A model generated the notes under the pieces. It was not told where the DNA came from, did not search any database, and worked only from the letters and a program-made list of their open reading frames with translations. 64,000 nt of DNA, taken from NCBI RefSeq assembly GCF_029892685.1, contig NZ_JARXVD010000024.1, forward strand, positions 1-64,000, written 5' to 3'. Origin of the DNA: Mycobacterium sp. OTB74. GTDB lineage: Bacteria > Actinomycetota > Actinomycetes > Mycobacteriales > Mycobacteriaceae. Positions 1-8,543 of the stretch are shown here, piece after piece. Numbering within the stretch: position 1 is the first letter of the stretch; each line of letters starts with the position of its first letter. A program made the position numbers and the translations under genes.

Positions 1-26
1 AACTCCTTGGGATACGGCTTGGACAC
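1..26 (-). CDS. IS transposase (OrfA-type), N-terminal fragment cut by the window edge
   Basis: Reading the minus strand from position 26, a GTG start gives V-S-K-P-Y-P-K-E-F and then leaves the window. This is the usual opening of a family of actinobacterial IS3-type OrfA transposases with an N-terminal helix-turn-helix; I recognise it from memory, not from a search. A good ribosome binding site (GAAAGGA) lies about 8 bases upstream of the GTG. Only nine residues are visible, so family and completeness cannot be judged. An insertion element here fits the decayed integrase module further right. Confidence 0.5.
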
Positions 27-598
27 GATGACATCCTTTCAGCCCAGCTCTGAAAACTAGGCAGATCAGGTGTCACCTATTCGTGCAGCAGACCCCATCT
101 GGGCTCGCAGCGGTTATCTTGTGGCGGCGCTGACACTGGCTAACCACAGTGATATCGGCTCGACAGCGTACGACGCTCGCGTTTCGCGGAAAACCGAATT
201 GCAATGAATTTGCAATGAATTGCAGCATCACTCGGCAATATCGCCGATGGCTACCACAGGGGCTTGATTCCATAGCGCACCTCTAGGTGTGGGTGGGGTG
301 GGAACTCATTTGGCGTCAGCCGACCGCGCGGGACGTTGGCTATGAAAGGTTGGCGCGGACTTTCTGTCGTCCGGTTGCTGAGGCGAAAGCGTTGCGGCGT
401 AGGGATCAACCTACGGGGCGCCGCCCGGCGGTGTCGTCGCTGTCGACGGCCCGCCCGCGTGTTGGACGACCGGGTCGCGTTCGCCATCGATCGGCGGGCC
501 GCCACGACCCTGGTTTTGATGGGCGATTCGTCGCCGCGATAGGCGCGAACAGGTGAAATCCAACCCAAAGATGTGGGGCTGAGAAGGTTAGAACGCCT
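27..598. other. Stretch of about 570 bases without a supported gene
   Basis: The ORFs here are short, overlap on both strands and have arginine-rich, non-family-like translations. The first part (27 to about 120) should hold the promoter region and end of the insertion element at the left edge, but I could not define its terminal inverted repeat. No RNA gene is recognised. Confidence 0.4.
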
Positions 599-1021
599 TC
601 AGGAGGGGGGAATCATCTGCCAGGTCCCACAGTTTTGCGTCAAGAAAGCGGTGTCACTCGCCCGAATCGTGATTACCTGCGGATCACCGGTCGTCTTGCT
701 ATCGATTATGTCGTTTGTATCAAGGCTACGCAGCCGAGCCCAATGACACATCGTCCCACCAGGACTGCGATACATGGCCGCCGGCATGTCGACGCCGACA
801 AGATACGTGCCGTCATTTTCGATGATCGGAAGGTACATGCCATGAGCGTTGACGGGGGTCTTGGGGTCCGCTGGTGGCGGCGGTGTGTGACCCACCGTTT
901 GAGTGACGGTGGGCTGCGCGGGGCCAGTTTGCGTGACCGTCATGGTCGAGGCTGTGGTGTGCGTGGCGTTTCCGCACGCTGCGAGCAGTAGCGCGGAGGC
1001 GGTCAGTGCGAGGCGCTTCAT
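599..1021 (-). CDS. Putative lipoprotein, 140 aa, unknown function
   Basis: The protein starts MKRLALTASALLLAACG, a short signal peptide with a lipobox (LAAC, Cys16), so it should be lipid-anchored outside the membrane. A threonine/valine/proline-rich linker (about 20-50) leads to a compact domain with two cysteines (in TMCHW and QNCGTW) that could form a disulfide. The second half resembles small actinobacterial lipoproteins with a secreted, possibly substrate-binding, domain, but I do not recognise a named family. The start at 1021 is chosen because the longer upstream frame would bury the signal peptide 71 residues inside. It lies about 270 bp downstream of the membrane protein gene on the same strand. 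Confidence 0.7.
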   Translation of the reverse strand: MKRLALTASALLLAACGNATHTTASTMTVTQTGPAQPTVTQTVGHTPPPPADPKTPVNAHGMYLPIIENDGTYLVGVDMPAAMYRSPGGTMCHWARLRSLDTNDIIDSKTTGDPQVITIRASDTAFLTQNCGTWQMIPPS

Positions 1022-1287
1022 GCGTGTGGATTGTAGGTCAGGCCAGGTAGGTACTGGCAGCTTGTTGCTGTAAGACGAAGGCCCGTCGACGCGCAAAACG
1101 AGCAGTGGTTGGTGCAGCAACGGAGTGGATGGTGCCGGTGCCACAAGATCGGCGGGTAGCCACACGATCGACGTGAGGGCGGTGCCTTCTTCTAGCCACT
1201 GAGTCCCGCGCGGTCCTCGGCGTCCGGGACGCATTCACGCTGCCGGCAGCGCCTGAGCCGCAGGAACGGCTGGAGCGCAGCCGCCGG

Positions 1288-3252
1288 TTATGGTTCGACG
1301 CTCATCTCGTAGAAACGCAGTCGCGCAGCGACGTCGCTCTGACCCATCGATGGGGCACGGCCAACACTGATGGTGTGGGCGTGGATCTGCAGGTTCGTGC
1401 CAGCCACCGACGCAGGGGTATTGACGAGAAATGGCTCGGCGGCGTTGGCGGCGATGAGGCGGTAGGTGCCCGCGTCGAGCACGACCGTCGGGATGGTCAG
1501 CGGAGCCACGGTTCCCCGGAAGAGCCGGTCGACCACGGTAGGCTGCAGGTCGATCCCTACCAGTACCGCCGTGTCCGGTCGGCTGGGAGCGGGGACGGTG
1601 ACCACGTCGTTCCCTCGGACGGGGACCTGTGACAGCTCAGTGAGCGGCCCGCAGTGGGGGCCGCTGTGGGTGAAGAGCGCCCAGCGGTTCTCGACGCCTT
1701 TCACGGTGTAGTTGCATAGCAGCGCACGCGAATACCGAGGCGATTCTTGCACGCCAAGCCGGCCGTCGACGATGCTAGTGGCGGGCGAGGTCGGCGATAG
1801 CCGGGACAGGACGAATTGGGGCCCCGTAACCAGTGATTCGCTGTTCAGGTCATCGAGGGCGGGCGTGTAGGCCTGATAAGTCTGGAAGCCGGGTGCCGGG
1901 CGCCACGCAAAGTCGTAGGCCCATATGGCCGAGGTCTCGTCGGGGTCAATGTGGACCGTTCCCGAGCCGACGGTTTTGATGAAGCGGTCTGGGATGGCGT
2001 AGAGCGCACGCTGGCGCGCCTTGGCCTGTTCGACGCGTTGGTCGACGTGGCCTGGCAGGGCGAGCGTGACCAGGCGGTCGACCGCTTGCACGGGCGCCTG
2101 CACTGCCGCCACGGTGCGGTCGGGATATCCGAATGCGAGCGTTCCGGCGGTACCAATGCCAAGTCCGACAAGGACGATGGCTGCCACAACCACTACAAAG
2201 GCACGGCGAGAGATTTTAGGGATTCCGGAGAATGGGGTGATGGCCACCGTAACGACGATGACGGCAAGCAGAGGATAGATATGCCATAGGTCAAGTCGTG
2301 CGAACGCGGTCTTGGCGGTGATCGCGGTCACGAGGCCGACCAGCACCATGTAGCGGCGGGGGATCTCCCGGCGGCCACGGACGAACATCACGCAAAGTGC
2401 CCCCATCCCGGCGAGGATCAACACGACAACGGGGGAGAGGGGCATAGCCATCCCCTCGCTGTAGCCTGATGTCACGGCGGCGCTGGACTTGAGCCAGGCG
2501 GGCAGGTCCACGGGCCGTTGGCCGGCGAGCACCCACCAGATACAGGTGGACGCCGCGAACGCGCTCACCGTTGCGCAATGGCGCCCGACGGCTCTCCAGT
2601 CGAGCAGCACTGACACGGCCAGCGCTATGGTCACGATGGTGGGACCGATGTTGAACTTCACCAGAAGCTGAAACCCTGCGGCCGCGCCGAGCACGATGCA
2701 GGTGGTGAACACCGTCGAGCGTTTTGGATCGTCCTCCAACAGAGGCACGGCTCCCCACGCAAATGCCGCGAGAACGGCCAACTCGGGGTACTCGAGGCCT
2801 GGAACTCCCAAACCATGACCGATGTGCAGGATGGCGACGATGCCGGTCGTGACGAACGCGCCAATGAGCGATGTCATCGGGGCGTGGCGCTGGCGCAGCG
2901 CTGCCGCGATGCCGAGGAACAGGGCGGCGACGATGATGGGCTGGTAGATCGTGGCTAGTAGCGACTGACCGAACGAGTAATAGGCGGTGGTCTGCAGGAA
3001 CCCAAGGGGTCCGTACGCGAATACGAGCCCGGGACCCCACGCCAGATTTTGCATCCGGGCTAGGGCCAGCCCAGCCTGCCAAGAGGGATCGAGCCCGACG
3101 ACGGGGTCGACCGACGCCTGTGGCCAGAAGATGACAGCAGCGATAGCCGCTGCGAGGCCCGATTGCCAACGAGCAGAGCCCCACGTTGTCGTCGAACACC
3201 ATCTCCTCGCGTGTCCGAACGTTCTCGCGGGCGCCAACGTCAATGCCGACAT
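1288..3252 (-). CDS. Large multi-pass membrane protein, 654 aa, unknown function
   Basis: Roughly the first 385 residues contain about ten hydrophobic segments, beginning near residue 32. About 270 mostly hydrophilic residues follow, probably outside the membrane. A conserved-looking loop early in the protein (GLDPSWQAGL followed by FAYGPLGFL) recalls GT-C-type membrane glycosyltransferases and related integral proteins, but no catalytic DD/DE/ED signature is obvious. I would not assign glycosyltransferase activity on this alone. The ATG at 3252 lacks a strong ribosome binding site. It sits between the lipoprotein gene and the integrase remnants. Confidence 0.7.
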   Translation of the reverse strand: MSALTLAPARTFGHARRWCSTTTWGSARWQSGLAAAIAAVIFWPQASVDPVVGLDPSWQAGLALARMQNLAWGPGLVFAYGPLGFLQTTAYYSFGQSLLATIYQPIIVAALFLGIAAALRQRHAPMTSLIGAFVTTGIVAILHIGHGLGVPGLEYPELAVLAAFAWGAVPLLEDDPKRSTVFTTCIVLGAAAGFQLLVKFNIGPTIVTIALAVSVLLDWRAVGRHCATVSAFAASTCIWWVLAGQRPVDLPAWLKSSAAVTSGYSEGMAMPLSPVVVLILAGMGALCVMFVRGRREIPRRYMVLVGLVTAITAKTAFARLDLWHIYPLLAVIVVTVAITPFSGIPKISRRAFVVVVAAIVLVGLGIGTAGTLAFGYPDRTVAAVQAPVQAVDRLVTLALPGHVDQRVEQAKARQRALYAIPDRFIKTVGSGTVHIDPDETSAIWAYDFAWRPAPGFQTYQAYTPALDDLNSESLVTGPQFVLSRLSPTSPATSIVDGRLGVQESPRYSRALLCNYTVKGVENRWALFTHSGPHCGPLTELSQVPVRGNDVVTVPAPSRPDTAVLVGIDLQPTVVDRLFRGTVAPLTIPTVVLDAGTYRLIAANAAEPFLVNTPASVAGTNLQIHAHTISVGRAPSMGQSDVAARLRFYEMSVEP

Positions 3253-3505
3253 TCGTGCAAATTATCAGCGGCGACAAAACGGATGCGCATTTTTCGTCAA
3301 TTGAGGCTGCGATCGCCTGGCCTCACTAGCCGTCGCACTTGTTCGTTCTGGGCCGTTCTTGTCTTCAGCCTGCTTGCGATACATGCCGCCACAACGGGTT
3401 CGCTGGCTGCCGTTCGGCCTAACCCGTTTCAGCGGTGGCGGTCTCAAAACTGGAAGGCGGCGATGTCGGTGGTCACATGATCGGTAGATATTGTTTTTTA
3501 ACTTG

Positions 3506-3730
3506 ATGGTTCTGCGAGTGGCGAACCCGAATCGCGCGCTCGTACCCGTCCCAGCCGAGCAGCGCGCCCTGGCGAAGATGGAAACGCTGGCGGCACAGGG
3601 CGTTTCGACGCGGGAGATTGACCACGTGCTCGCCGCCGAGGGCCACCCGACAAAGCGCGGCGGGCGCTGGACTAGCGCCACGGTCACGCGAATACTTAAG
3701 CGCGCCAACACGACAGGCACAGCCGCATGA
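3506..3730 (+). CDS. Small helix-turn-helix protein resembling the 'recombinase' domain of serine integrases
   Basis: This 74-residue protein carries the pattern AL-x-KMETLAAQGVSTREI followed by GHPTKRGGRWTSATVTRIL. That is the helix-turn-helix DNA-binding segment seen in the recombinase domain of large serine recombinases. It is far too short to be a recombinase, so it is either a stand-alone DNA-binding protein of a mobile element (excisionase-like) or a fragment. The ATG at 3506 is preferred over the upstream TTG at 3491. Its TGA overlaps the ATG of the next gene (ATGA), indicating translational coupling in an integrase module. Confidence 0.6.
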   Translation: MVLRVANPNRALVPVPAEQRALAKMETLAAQGVSTREIDHVLAAEGHPTKRGGRWTSATVTRILKRANTTGTAA

Positions 3731-3984
3731 CCGCGCACACGGACCGCGACAGCCCCAGGGAGCGCGTTTGGGTACACTCCCCGTGGGACATCCACAACGG
3801 CGAAACCGGCACGGCGCATTGGTCGTACGCAGATTGCTCGGACATGATTCACGTGGTTCGGTTTCCCGATAAGGCCACAGCCCGCAACCACGCCGAAGAG
3901 CTAACAAGCATTAAAGTACAACCGCTAGAAGCGGAATTAGCATATGGCCTACATACGCACCTACGACACGACCGCCAAGCGTAA
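3727..3984 (+). CDS. Hypothetical protein of the integrase module, 85 aa
   Basis: This small protein is rich in His, Trp and Asp and has no family I recognise. It overlaps the upstream HTH gene by four bases and runs 41 bases into the start of the integrase reading frame (ATG at 3944). Such tight overlap suggests one ancestral transcript HTH - small protein - integrase. The last residues may have changed through decay, because the next gene is broken. Function unknown; a role in excision or integration is only inferred from position. Confidence 0.5.
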   Translation: MTAHTDRDSPRERVWVHSPWDIHNGETGTAHWSYADCSDMIHVVRFPDKATARNHAEELTSIKVQPLEAELAYGLHTHLRHDRQA

Positions 3985-4805
3985 GGGCCAGCCCCTCCGC
4001 CGCTACGAAGGTGTGTTGGTGCGAACCCGCCCCGGATGCCAACGGTTCGCCCATACCGGGTAAGCAACGTGCGCGGCAGGAGAGCTACCCAACCCGCGAG
4101 GCAGCGGAAGCGAGCCGCGACGAGCTCAACGCCGCGCGCCACACCGGCACGGTAAGCGCCTTGGCTCACCAGCGTAAGGCAGGCGCGCTGACGTTCGGCT
4201 ATTACGCGGCGGTGCGGCTCGTGGAGCAGCGGACGCGGTACGCCGAGGGCACGTTAAAGATTGGGACGCTTGATAATTACGGGCGCATACTGGCGCACGA
4301 CATATTGCCGCGTTTCGGCGGTAAGGCGATCGGCGCAATAACTTTGGTGGATTGCGAAGAGTTTCGGGCCGACCTAGCCGCGAGCCTTAGCCGCCGCTCG
4401 GTAAGGAACGTGTGGTGGCCGTTCGCGGCGGTGTTCCGGTACGCGCAGCGCGCGAACGCTTTAACCACGAACCCCGCCGAAGCCATCGATAGGGCCACCG
4501 GAAGCGCCAGCCGGCCAACAACTTTGAACACCGCCCACTTACCGGGCCGCAGGTAGCCGCCCTGGCAGAAGCGGTAGCCGCCCGCGCCCACCCGGTTTAC
4601 GGGCTGCTGGTGTTGTTTATGTGCTATGCCGGGTTACCTCGCGCCGAGGTATAAGGCCTGAAGGTGCGCGACCTAACCCTAACCACCGGCCCAGATGGCG
4701 GCACCAAAGGCGTAGTGCGCGTGGAGCGTACCAAGACCGGGATAGCCACGCGCTCGCCGGGGTAACGCCGGGGTGAAGGCTTACGACCCGCCTGGGGAGT
4801 CCCGT
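3944..4805 (+). pseudogene. Tyrosine integrase remnant with frameshifts, a nonsense codon and a lost catalytic domain
   Basis: From the ATG at 3944 the frame reads MAYIRTYDTTAKRKGQPLRRYEG, a typical N-terminus of actinobacterial phage-type integrases. The sequence then continues in the +1 frame from about 4011 (CEPAPDANGSPIPGKQRAR, then a core-binding SAM-like domain to about 4510). It shifts again near 4512 to give FEHRPLTGPQVAALAEAVAA, hits an in-frame TAA at about 4654 (RAEV-stop-GLKVRDL), and stays recognisable to VERTKTGIATRSPG before another stop near 4763. The C-terminal region with the Arg-His-x-x-Arg and Tyr residues is missing. The gene cannot make an active recombinase. The tyrosine-recombinase assignment rests on the N-terminal and core-binding parts. 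Confidence 0.8.
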
Positions 4806-4851
4806 GCTAGCTAACTCCACATGAGCCGTCGATAGGCGTGCGACAACCGCT

Positions 4852-5340
4852 TCAGACCAGCCCCGTCGCGTCGAACACCCAGGACATGTCGGCGGTGGCG
4901 AAATCCTCCAGCCATGTGGGCGGCGCGAAGTTGGCCAGGCCGCTCATGTCCCAGTAGTCCTTCCACAGGGTGATCTTGCCGTTCTCGACGCGATGCACCG
5001 TCACGAACTTCAACACCGCCGATTCACCTGTGGCCCAATGCCATTCTTCATGGTGCTCATACGTGGCATCGGCACCGTTGCTCAGCAGCAGGCCGTCGAA
5101 GTTCTCGTAGGACGTCAGCGGTTCCAGACCGATCTTCAGGCGCTTGACGATGTCCTCTGGCCCGCGGGCTGCCGCTGCCGGCCCCACCGGCATGTCCAGG
5201 TAGATGCAGTCGTCGGACAGGTACGTCTTCAGTAGCTCCCAGTCCCGGTTCGACAGTGCTTGCCACATTGCACGGACTGTTTCCTCGACGGTTACCTCTG
5301 CGGCCGACACTGATTCGGCGGACATTTCCTCAACGGACAC
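4852..5340 (-). CDS. SnoaL-like / limonene-epoxide-hydrolase-like protein, 162 aa
   Basis: A single NTF2-like domain is visible (VRAMWQALSNRDWELLKTYL, then DDCIYLDMPVG and the late strand HRVENGKITLWKDYWD). This is the pattern of SnoaL/limonene-1,2-epoxide hydrolase-like proteins, small enzymes or binding proteins for steroid-like or terpenoid ligands. I chose the GTG at 5340 because GAAAGGTG lies nine bases upstream; the ATG at 5325 has the GAGGA too close. The start overlaps the end of the amidohydrolase gene by 11 bases, so the two are coupled and probably act in one degradative pathway. The exact substrate is unknown. Confidence 0.8.
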   Translation of the reverse strand: MSVEEMSAESVSAAEVTVEETVRAMWQALSNRDWELLKTYLSDDCIYLDMPVGPAAAARGPEDIVKRLKIGLEPLTSYENFDGLLLSNGADATYEHHEEWHWATGESAVLKFVTVHRVENGKITLWKDYWDMSGLANFAPPTWLEDFATADMSWVFDATGLV

Positions 5341-7126
5341 TGGCGAATTCACCTTTCTGAGCTTGCAACGCGGGAGCCTGCTGGCCGAATCGCAGGAACT
5401 GGCCGGTACGGGTGGAGCCCACCAGGTTGGTCGGCTCACCGTTGAGCACCACGGTCTCTCCGCCGACGAATACGGCGGTGACGGTGTCGTTGTTGCGGTT
5501 GACCATGCGCGACAGCCCGCCGTACTGGGACACGGGCTCCTCGGCATAGGCCTCCAGTGACTCGTCGAGTCGCTCGGGGTCGATCACCACGAGGTCGGCG
5601 CGGTCGCCGACCCGCAGGTGGCCGGCGTCCAGCCGGTACCAGTCGGCCAGCTCACCGGTCAGCCGGTGCACGGCCTGCTCGATGCTCAGGAACGGGGTGC
5701 CGGCTCGTTCGGCGTCGCGGACGTGCCGCAGCAGTCGCAGTCCCATGTTGTAGAACGCCATGTTGCGCAGGTGCGCGCCGGCGTCCGAGAAGCCCATCTG
5801 AATACCTGGGTCCTGGGCCAGCTTCTTGAGCACATCGGGGCGGTGGTTGGAAATGGTTGTCCGCCAACGGACGTCGCGGCCATATTCGAGAACCAGGTCC
5901 AGGAAGGCGTCCACCGGATGCAGTCCGCGCTCCACGCCGACCTGACCGAAGGTCTTGCCGACCAACGACTCGTCCGGGCAGCCCACGATCTCGGCGTCGA
6001 AGAAGTCGCGCTGCCAGACCCGGATGCCGAGCTTGTGCTCGTAGTCCTTGCGGAACCAGCGCCGGTACTGCTCGTCGCGCATCAGATCGTTGCGCTCGAT
6101 TTCGTCGCGCAGATGCAAAGCTGCTGCGCCCGAACCGAATTCCTCGAACACCACAAGGTCGATACCGTCGGCGTACACCTGGAACGGGACGGGAAGGTGC
6201 TGCCAGCGGAAGTTGCCGCCCAGTTTGTTCACCAGCCGGGCCAGCGGGCCCATGATGAAGATCGAGTACGGGTTGGCCTTGATGTCAGCCGCCGACAGCA
6301 GGCTGGTCTTGAGGTTGCTTCGGAACAGCCCGAGCGACTGGGCCAGCTGTGACACCAGATTCAGCGGATTGGCGATGTCGGGACCCGACTGCAGCACCCG
6401 GCCAGAGCGGCGCAACAGCGACTTGAGCCGGCGCAGCTCACGCGGTTTGGCGTAGGTGGACGGCAACGTGCGGGACCGGCAGGTGTCGCCATCGATCTTG
6501 TCGAAAAGCAGCTGCTGCGAAGACATTCCGACAAACCCGGCCTGCAGCGCCGAGATCAGCATCTGCTCCATCTCGGCCTGCTCGCCACGGGTGGGGCTGA
6601 CGTCTTTGCGGGTGGCTCGATCCAGGCCCATGACTGCGGTGCGCATGTCCGAGTGGCCGATGAAGGCGCACACGTTGGGTCCGAGCGGCCGGGCTTCCAA
6701 TGCGGCCGCATATTCGGCTGCCGTGCTCCAAATCTTGTTGTCATCGACCGCGGCGATCACATGGTCGCGGGGGATGGCCTCGACCCGGCCGAACAGGTCA
6801 CCGGCATTTTCGCCGTCGACGTGCACGGTTGACAGCGAGCAGGAACCGAGCATCACCGTGGTGACGCCGTGCCGCAACGACTCGGCCAGTTCCGGACCGA
6901 CCAGCACTTCGACGTCGTAGTGGGTATGGATGTCGATCAAGCCGGGAAGCACCCACTTGCCGGTGGCGTCAATGACCTGCGGGCAACCGGCGGTCTCGAG
7001 GTCCGTGCCGATCGACACAACGTGGCCGTCCCGAATGCCGATGTCCCGCACAGCGGATGCGGCGCCGGTCCCGTCGAACCAACGGCCGTTTTGGATGATC
7101 GTGTCGAAGCGTGCGGCAGAAGTCAC
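5330..7126 (-). CDS. Amidohydrolase family protein (N-acyl-D-amino-acid deacylase type), 598 aa
   Basis: The protein has the composite beta-sandwich plus TIM-barrel organisation of the amidohydrolase_3 / D-aminoacylase group. The N-terminal strand (IIQNGRWFDGTG) precedes the metal-binding HTH of LPGLIDIHTHYD, with a later SDAGAH and a C-terminal GHLRVGDRADLVVIDPERL that closes the sandwich. Such enzymes hydrolyse amide, ester or ring C-N bonds with one or two zinc ions. Its partner is the coupled SnoaL-like gene downstream. The GTG start at 7126 has only a weak ribosome binding site. A palindrome (7165-7180) sits in the divergent intergenic region and is a candidate operator. Substrate not determinable. 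Confidence 0.85.
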   Translation of the reverse strand: MTSAARFDTIIQNGRWFDGTGAASAVRDIGIRDGHVVSIGTDLETAGCPQVIDATGKWVLPGLIDIHTHYDVEVLVGPELAESLRHGVTTVMLGSCSLSTVHVDGENAGDLFGRVEAIPRDHVIAAVDDNKIWSTAAEYAAALEARPLGPNVCAFIGHSDMRTAVMGLDRATRKDVSPTRGEQAEMEQMLISALQAGFVGMSSQQLLFDKIDGDTCRSRTLPSTYAKPRELRRLKSLLRRSGRVLQSGPDIANPLNLVSQLAQSLGLFRSNLKTSLLSAADIKANPYSIFIMGPLARLVNKLGGNFRWQHLPVPFQVYADGIDLVVFEEFGSGAAALHLRDEIERNDLMRDEQYRRWFRKDYEHKLGIRVWQRDFFDAEIVGCPDESLVGKTFGQVGVERGLHPVDAFLDLVLEYGRDVRWRTTISNHRPDVLKKLAQDPGIQMGFSDAGAHLRNMAFYNMGLRLLRHVRDAERAGTPFLSIEQAVHRLTGELADWYRLDAGHLRVGDRADLVVIDPERLDESLEAYAEEPVSQYGGLSRMVNRNNDTVTAVFVGGETVVLNGEPTNLVGSTRTGQFLRFGQQAPALQAQKGEFASVR

Positions 7127-7164
7127 CTAGCCATAGAACAGCCCGGTTGCGCCGGTGTCAACGA

Positions 7165-7180
7165 AAAAGTGAACACTTTT
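7165..7180. promoter_or_regulatory. Palindromic operator candidate between the divergent amidohydrolase and dienelactone hydrolase genes
   Basis: AAAAGTG-AA-CACTTTT is a perfect 7-bp inverted repeat with a 2-bp centre, in an A+T-rich island (AAAATGTCTA follows) within the 134-bp divergent spacer. It lies 39 bp upstream of the amidohydrolase start and 81 bp upstream of the hydrolase start. No regulator gene lies beside it, so the cognate protein is unknown. Confidence 0.5.
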
Positions 7181-7260
7181 ATGAAAATGTCTACTCGACA
7201 CGGGTGAGTCTGGGTAGATATCCACCTAACACCCAGCGTGGGGGCGGATACTGACTCGAC

Positions 7261-8163
7261 GTGACCCCCCTACAGCGCTACATCGCCGAGGAAATCGCCA
7301 CCGACCACGCTGACGGCCTGTTGTCCCGCCGGGAGGCAATGCGCCGACTGGCGTTGCTCGGCCTCGGAACTGCCGCCGCGAGCGCCCTGATCGCCGCTTG
7401 TGGCAACGATGAGAACAAGACCCCCGCGTCGCCGTCGCACGCCTCCATCGCACCTGGGCCGCCACCGGGCATGGAGAACGCCATCGAGACCACGCCCATC
7501 ACTTGGGACGGCCTCGGCGGCCAGCTACAGGGCGCCTGGGCCGCTGCCGTGCAACCCCGCGGAGCAGTGCTGGTGATCCACGAGAACAAAGGCCTGACCG
7601 ACTGGGTGCGATCAGTCGTCGGGCGCCTGGGCGGCACCGGATATTCGGCGCTGGGTATCGACCTGTTGTCCGGGCAGGGCGGAACCGCGGCGTTCAAGGA
7701 TCCGGCTCAGGCCACCGCCGAACTGGGCAAGATCACCCCCGATCAGTTCGTTGCCGACCTGCGCTCGGGCATCGATGAACTGCAGCGCCGCACGCCGGGC
7801 GCCAAGGTGGCGGTGGTCGGCTTCTGCTTCGGCGGCGGGCTGACCTGGCAGCTGCTCGCCGCCGGCGAACCCCGGCTCGCGGCCGCCGTGCCGTTCTACG
7901 GTCCGCTGCCGGACAATCACGACTTCTCCGGCTCGAAACAGGCGGCGGTGCTTGCCTTTTACGGAGCCAAGGATGAGCGTGTGACCAGCACCAAGGATGC
8001 CGCTGCCGCGGCCCTGAGCCAGGCCGGAATGGTTAGCCAGATCGTCGTCGAACCCGAGGCCGACCACGCGTTCTTCAACGACACCGGGCAGCGCTACAAC
8101 GGCAGCGCTGCCGCCGACGCCTGGAAACAGCTACAGGCCTGGCTGAACACGCACCTGGCATGA
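7261..8163 (+). CDS. Dienelactone hydrolase family lipoprotein, 300 aa
   Basis: The N-terminus has a twin-arginine-like SRREAMRRL motif (22-30), a hydrophobic run and a lipobox ending at Cys47 (ALIAAC), so it is probably a Tat-exported lipoprotein. The remainder is an alpha/beta hydrolase of the dienelactone hydrolase family. Catalytic residues are visible as Cys189 (VGFCFGGG nucleophile elbow), Asp238 (YGAKDE) and His269 (EADHAFF). Dienelactone hydrolases open lactones from aromatic breakdown, but exported members often have other ester substrates. Its last four bases overlap the start of the cupredoxin gene (ATGA), so the two are translated together. The GTG start at 7261 is the first in-frame start. 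Confidence 0.85.
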   Translation: MTPLQRYIAEEIATDHADGLLSRREAMRRLALLGLGTAAASALIAACGNDENKTPASPSHASIAPGPPPGMENAIETTPITWDGLGGQLQGAWAAAVQPRGAVLVIHENKGLTDWVRSVVGRLGGTGYSALGIDLLSGQGGTAAFKDPAQATAELGKITPDQFVADLRSGIDELQRRTPGAKVAVVGFCFGGGLTWQLLAAGEPRLAAAVPFYGPLPDNHDFSGSKQAAVLAFYGAKDERVTSTKDAAAAALSQAGMVSQIVVEPEADHAFFNDTGQRYNGSAAADAWKQLQAWLNTHLA

Positions 8164-8543
8164 ACGCTGTGCGGATCACTGCGGCGGCGCTGGGGCTGAC
8201 GGCGGCGCTGCTCGCCGGCTGCTCGGCGCCTTCGCCGACCCACGACTCGATGTCCAGCAGCCCCGCACCGGTCAGCGGGCCGGTGCAGGGCCCGGCGATC
8301 ACCATCACCGCGTTGAACTTCGGTGACCCGATCAAAGTCAGGCCCGGCGTTACCGTCACGGTGCTGAACAACGACGATGTGGCACACACGGTGACCTCGA
8401 AGGTCAAGGGGCAGTTCGATGTTCGCGTAGAAGCCAACTCGAGGGCGACATTCACCGCACCGACCACTGCGGGCGAGTACCCGTACTACTGCGTGTACCA
8501 CCCGGGCATGGTCGGCGCGTTGATCGTCAGGGCGTCCAGCTGA
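8160..8543 (+). CDS. Cupredoxin-like blue copper lipoprotein, 127 aa
   Basis: A signal peptide with lipobox (LLAGC, Cys21) leads into a plastocyanin/azurin-like domain. The four type-1 copper ligands are visible: His76 (VAHTV), Cys111, His114 and Met117 (YYCVYHPGM). It should be an extracytoplasmic, membrane-anchored electron carrier or copper-binding protein. It is coupled to the exported dienelactone hydrolase-like gene upstream. The 3' end overlaps the convergent CYP124-like gene by 17 bases. Redox partner unknown. Confidence 0.88.
   Translation: MNAVRITAAALGLTAALLAGCSAPSPTHDSMSSSPAPVSGPVQGPAITITALNFGDPIKVRPGVTVTVLNNDDVAHTVTSKVKGQFDVRVEANSRATFTAPTTAGEYPYYCVYHPGMVGALIVRASS

Noticed and set aside
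1..60. Plus-strand open frame ending TAG at 58-60 as the end of a gene
   Set aside because: Only 19 codons with no family look; the minus-strand transposase start with its ribosome binding site explains the edge better.
287..568. Arginine-rich ORFs on both strands in 251-568
   Set aside because: Overlapping frames of G+C-rich DNA, no ribosome binding site and no family resemblance.
3265..3907. 208- and 144-aa minus-strand ORFs opposite the HTH gene
   Set aside because: They are shadows of the plus-strand integrase module; the translation is low in hydrophobic structure.
3253..4851. tRNA or att repeat near the integrase remnant
   Set aside because: No tRNA fold or flanking direct repeat could be seen; the integration site cannot be defined.
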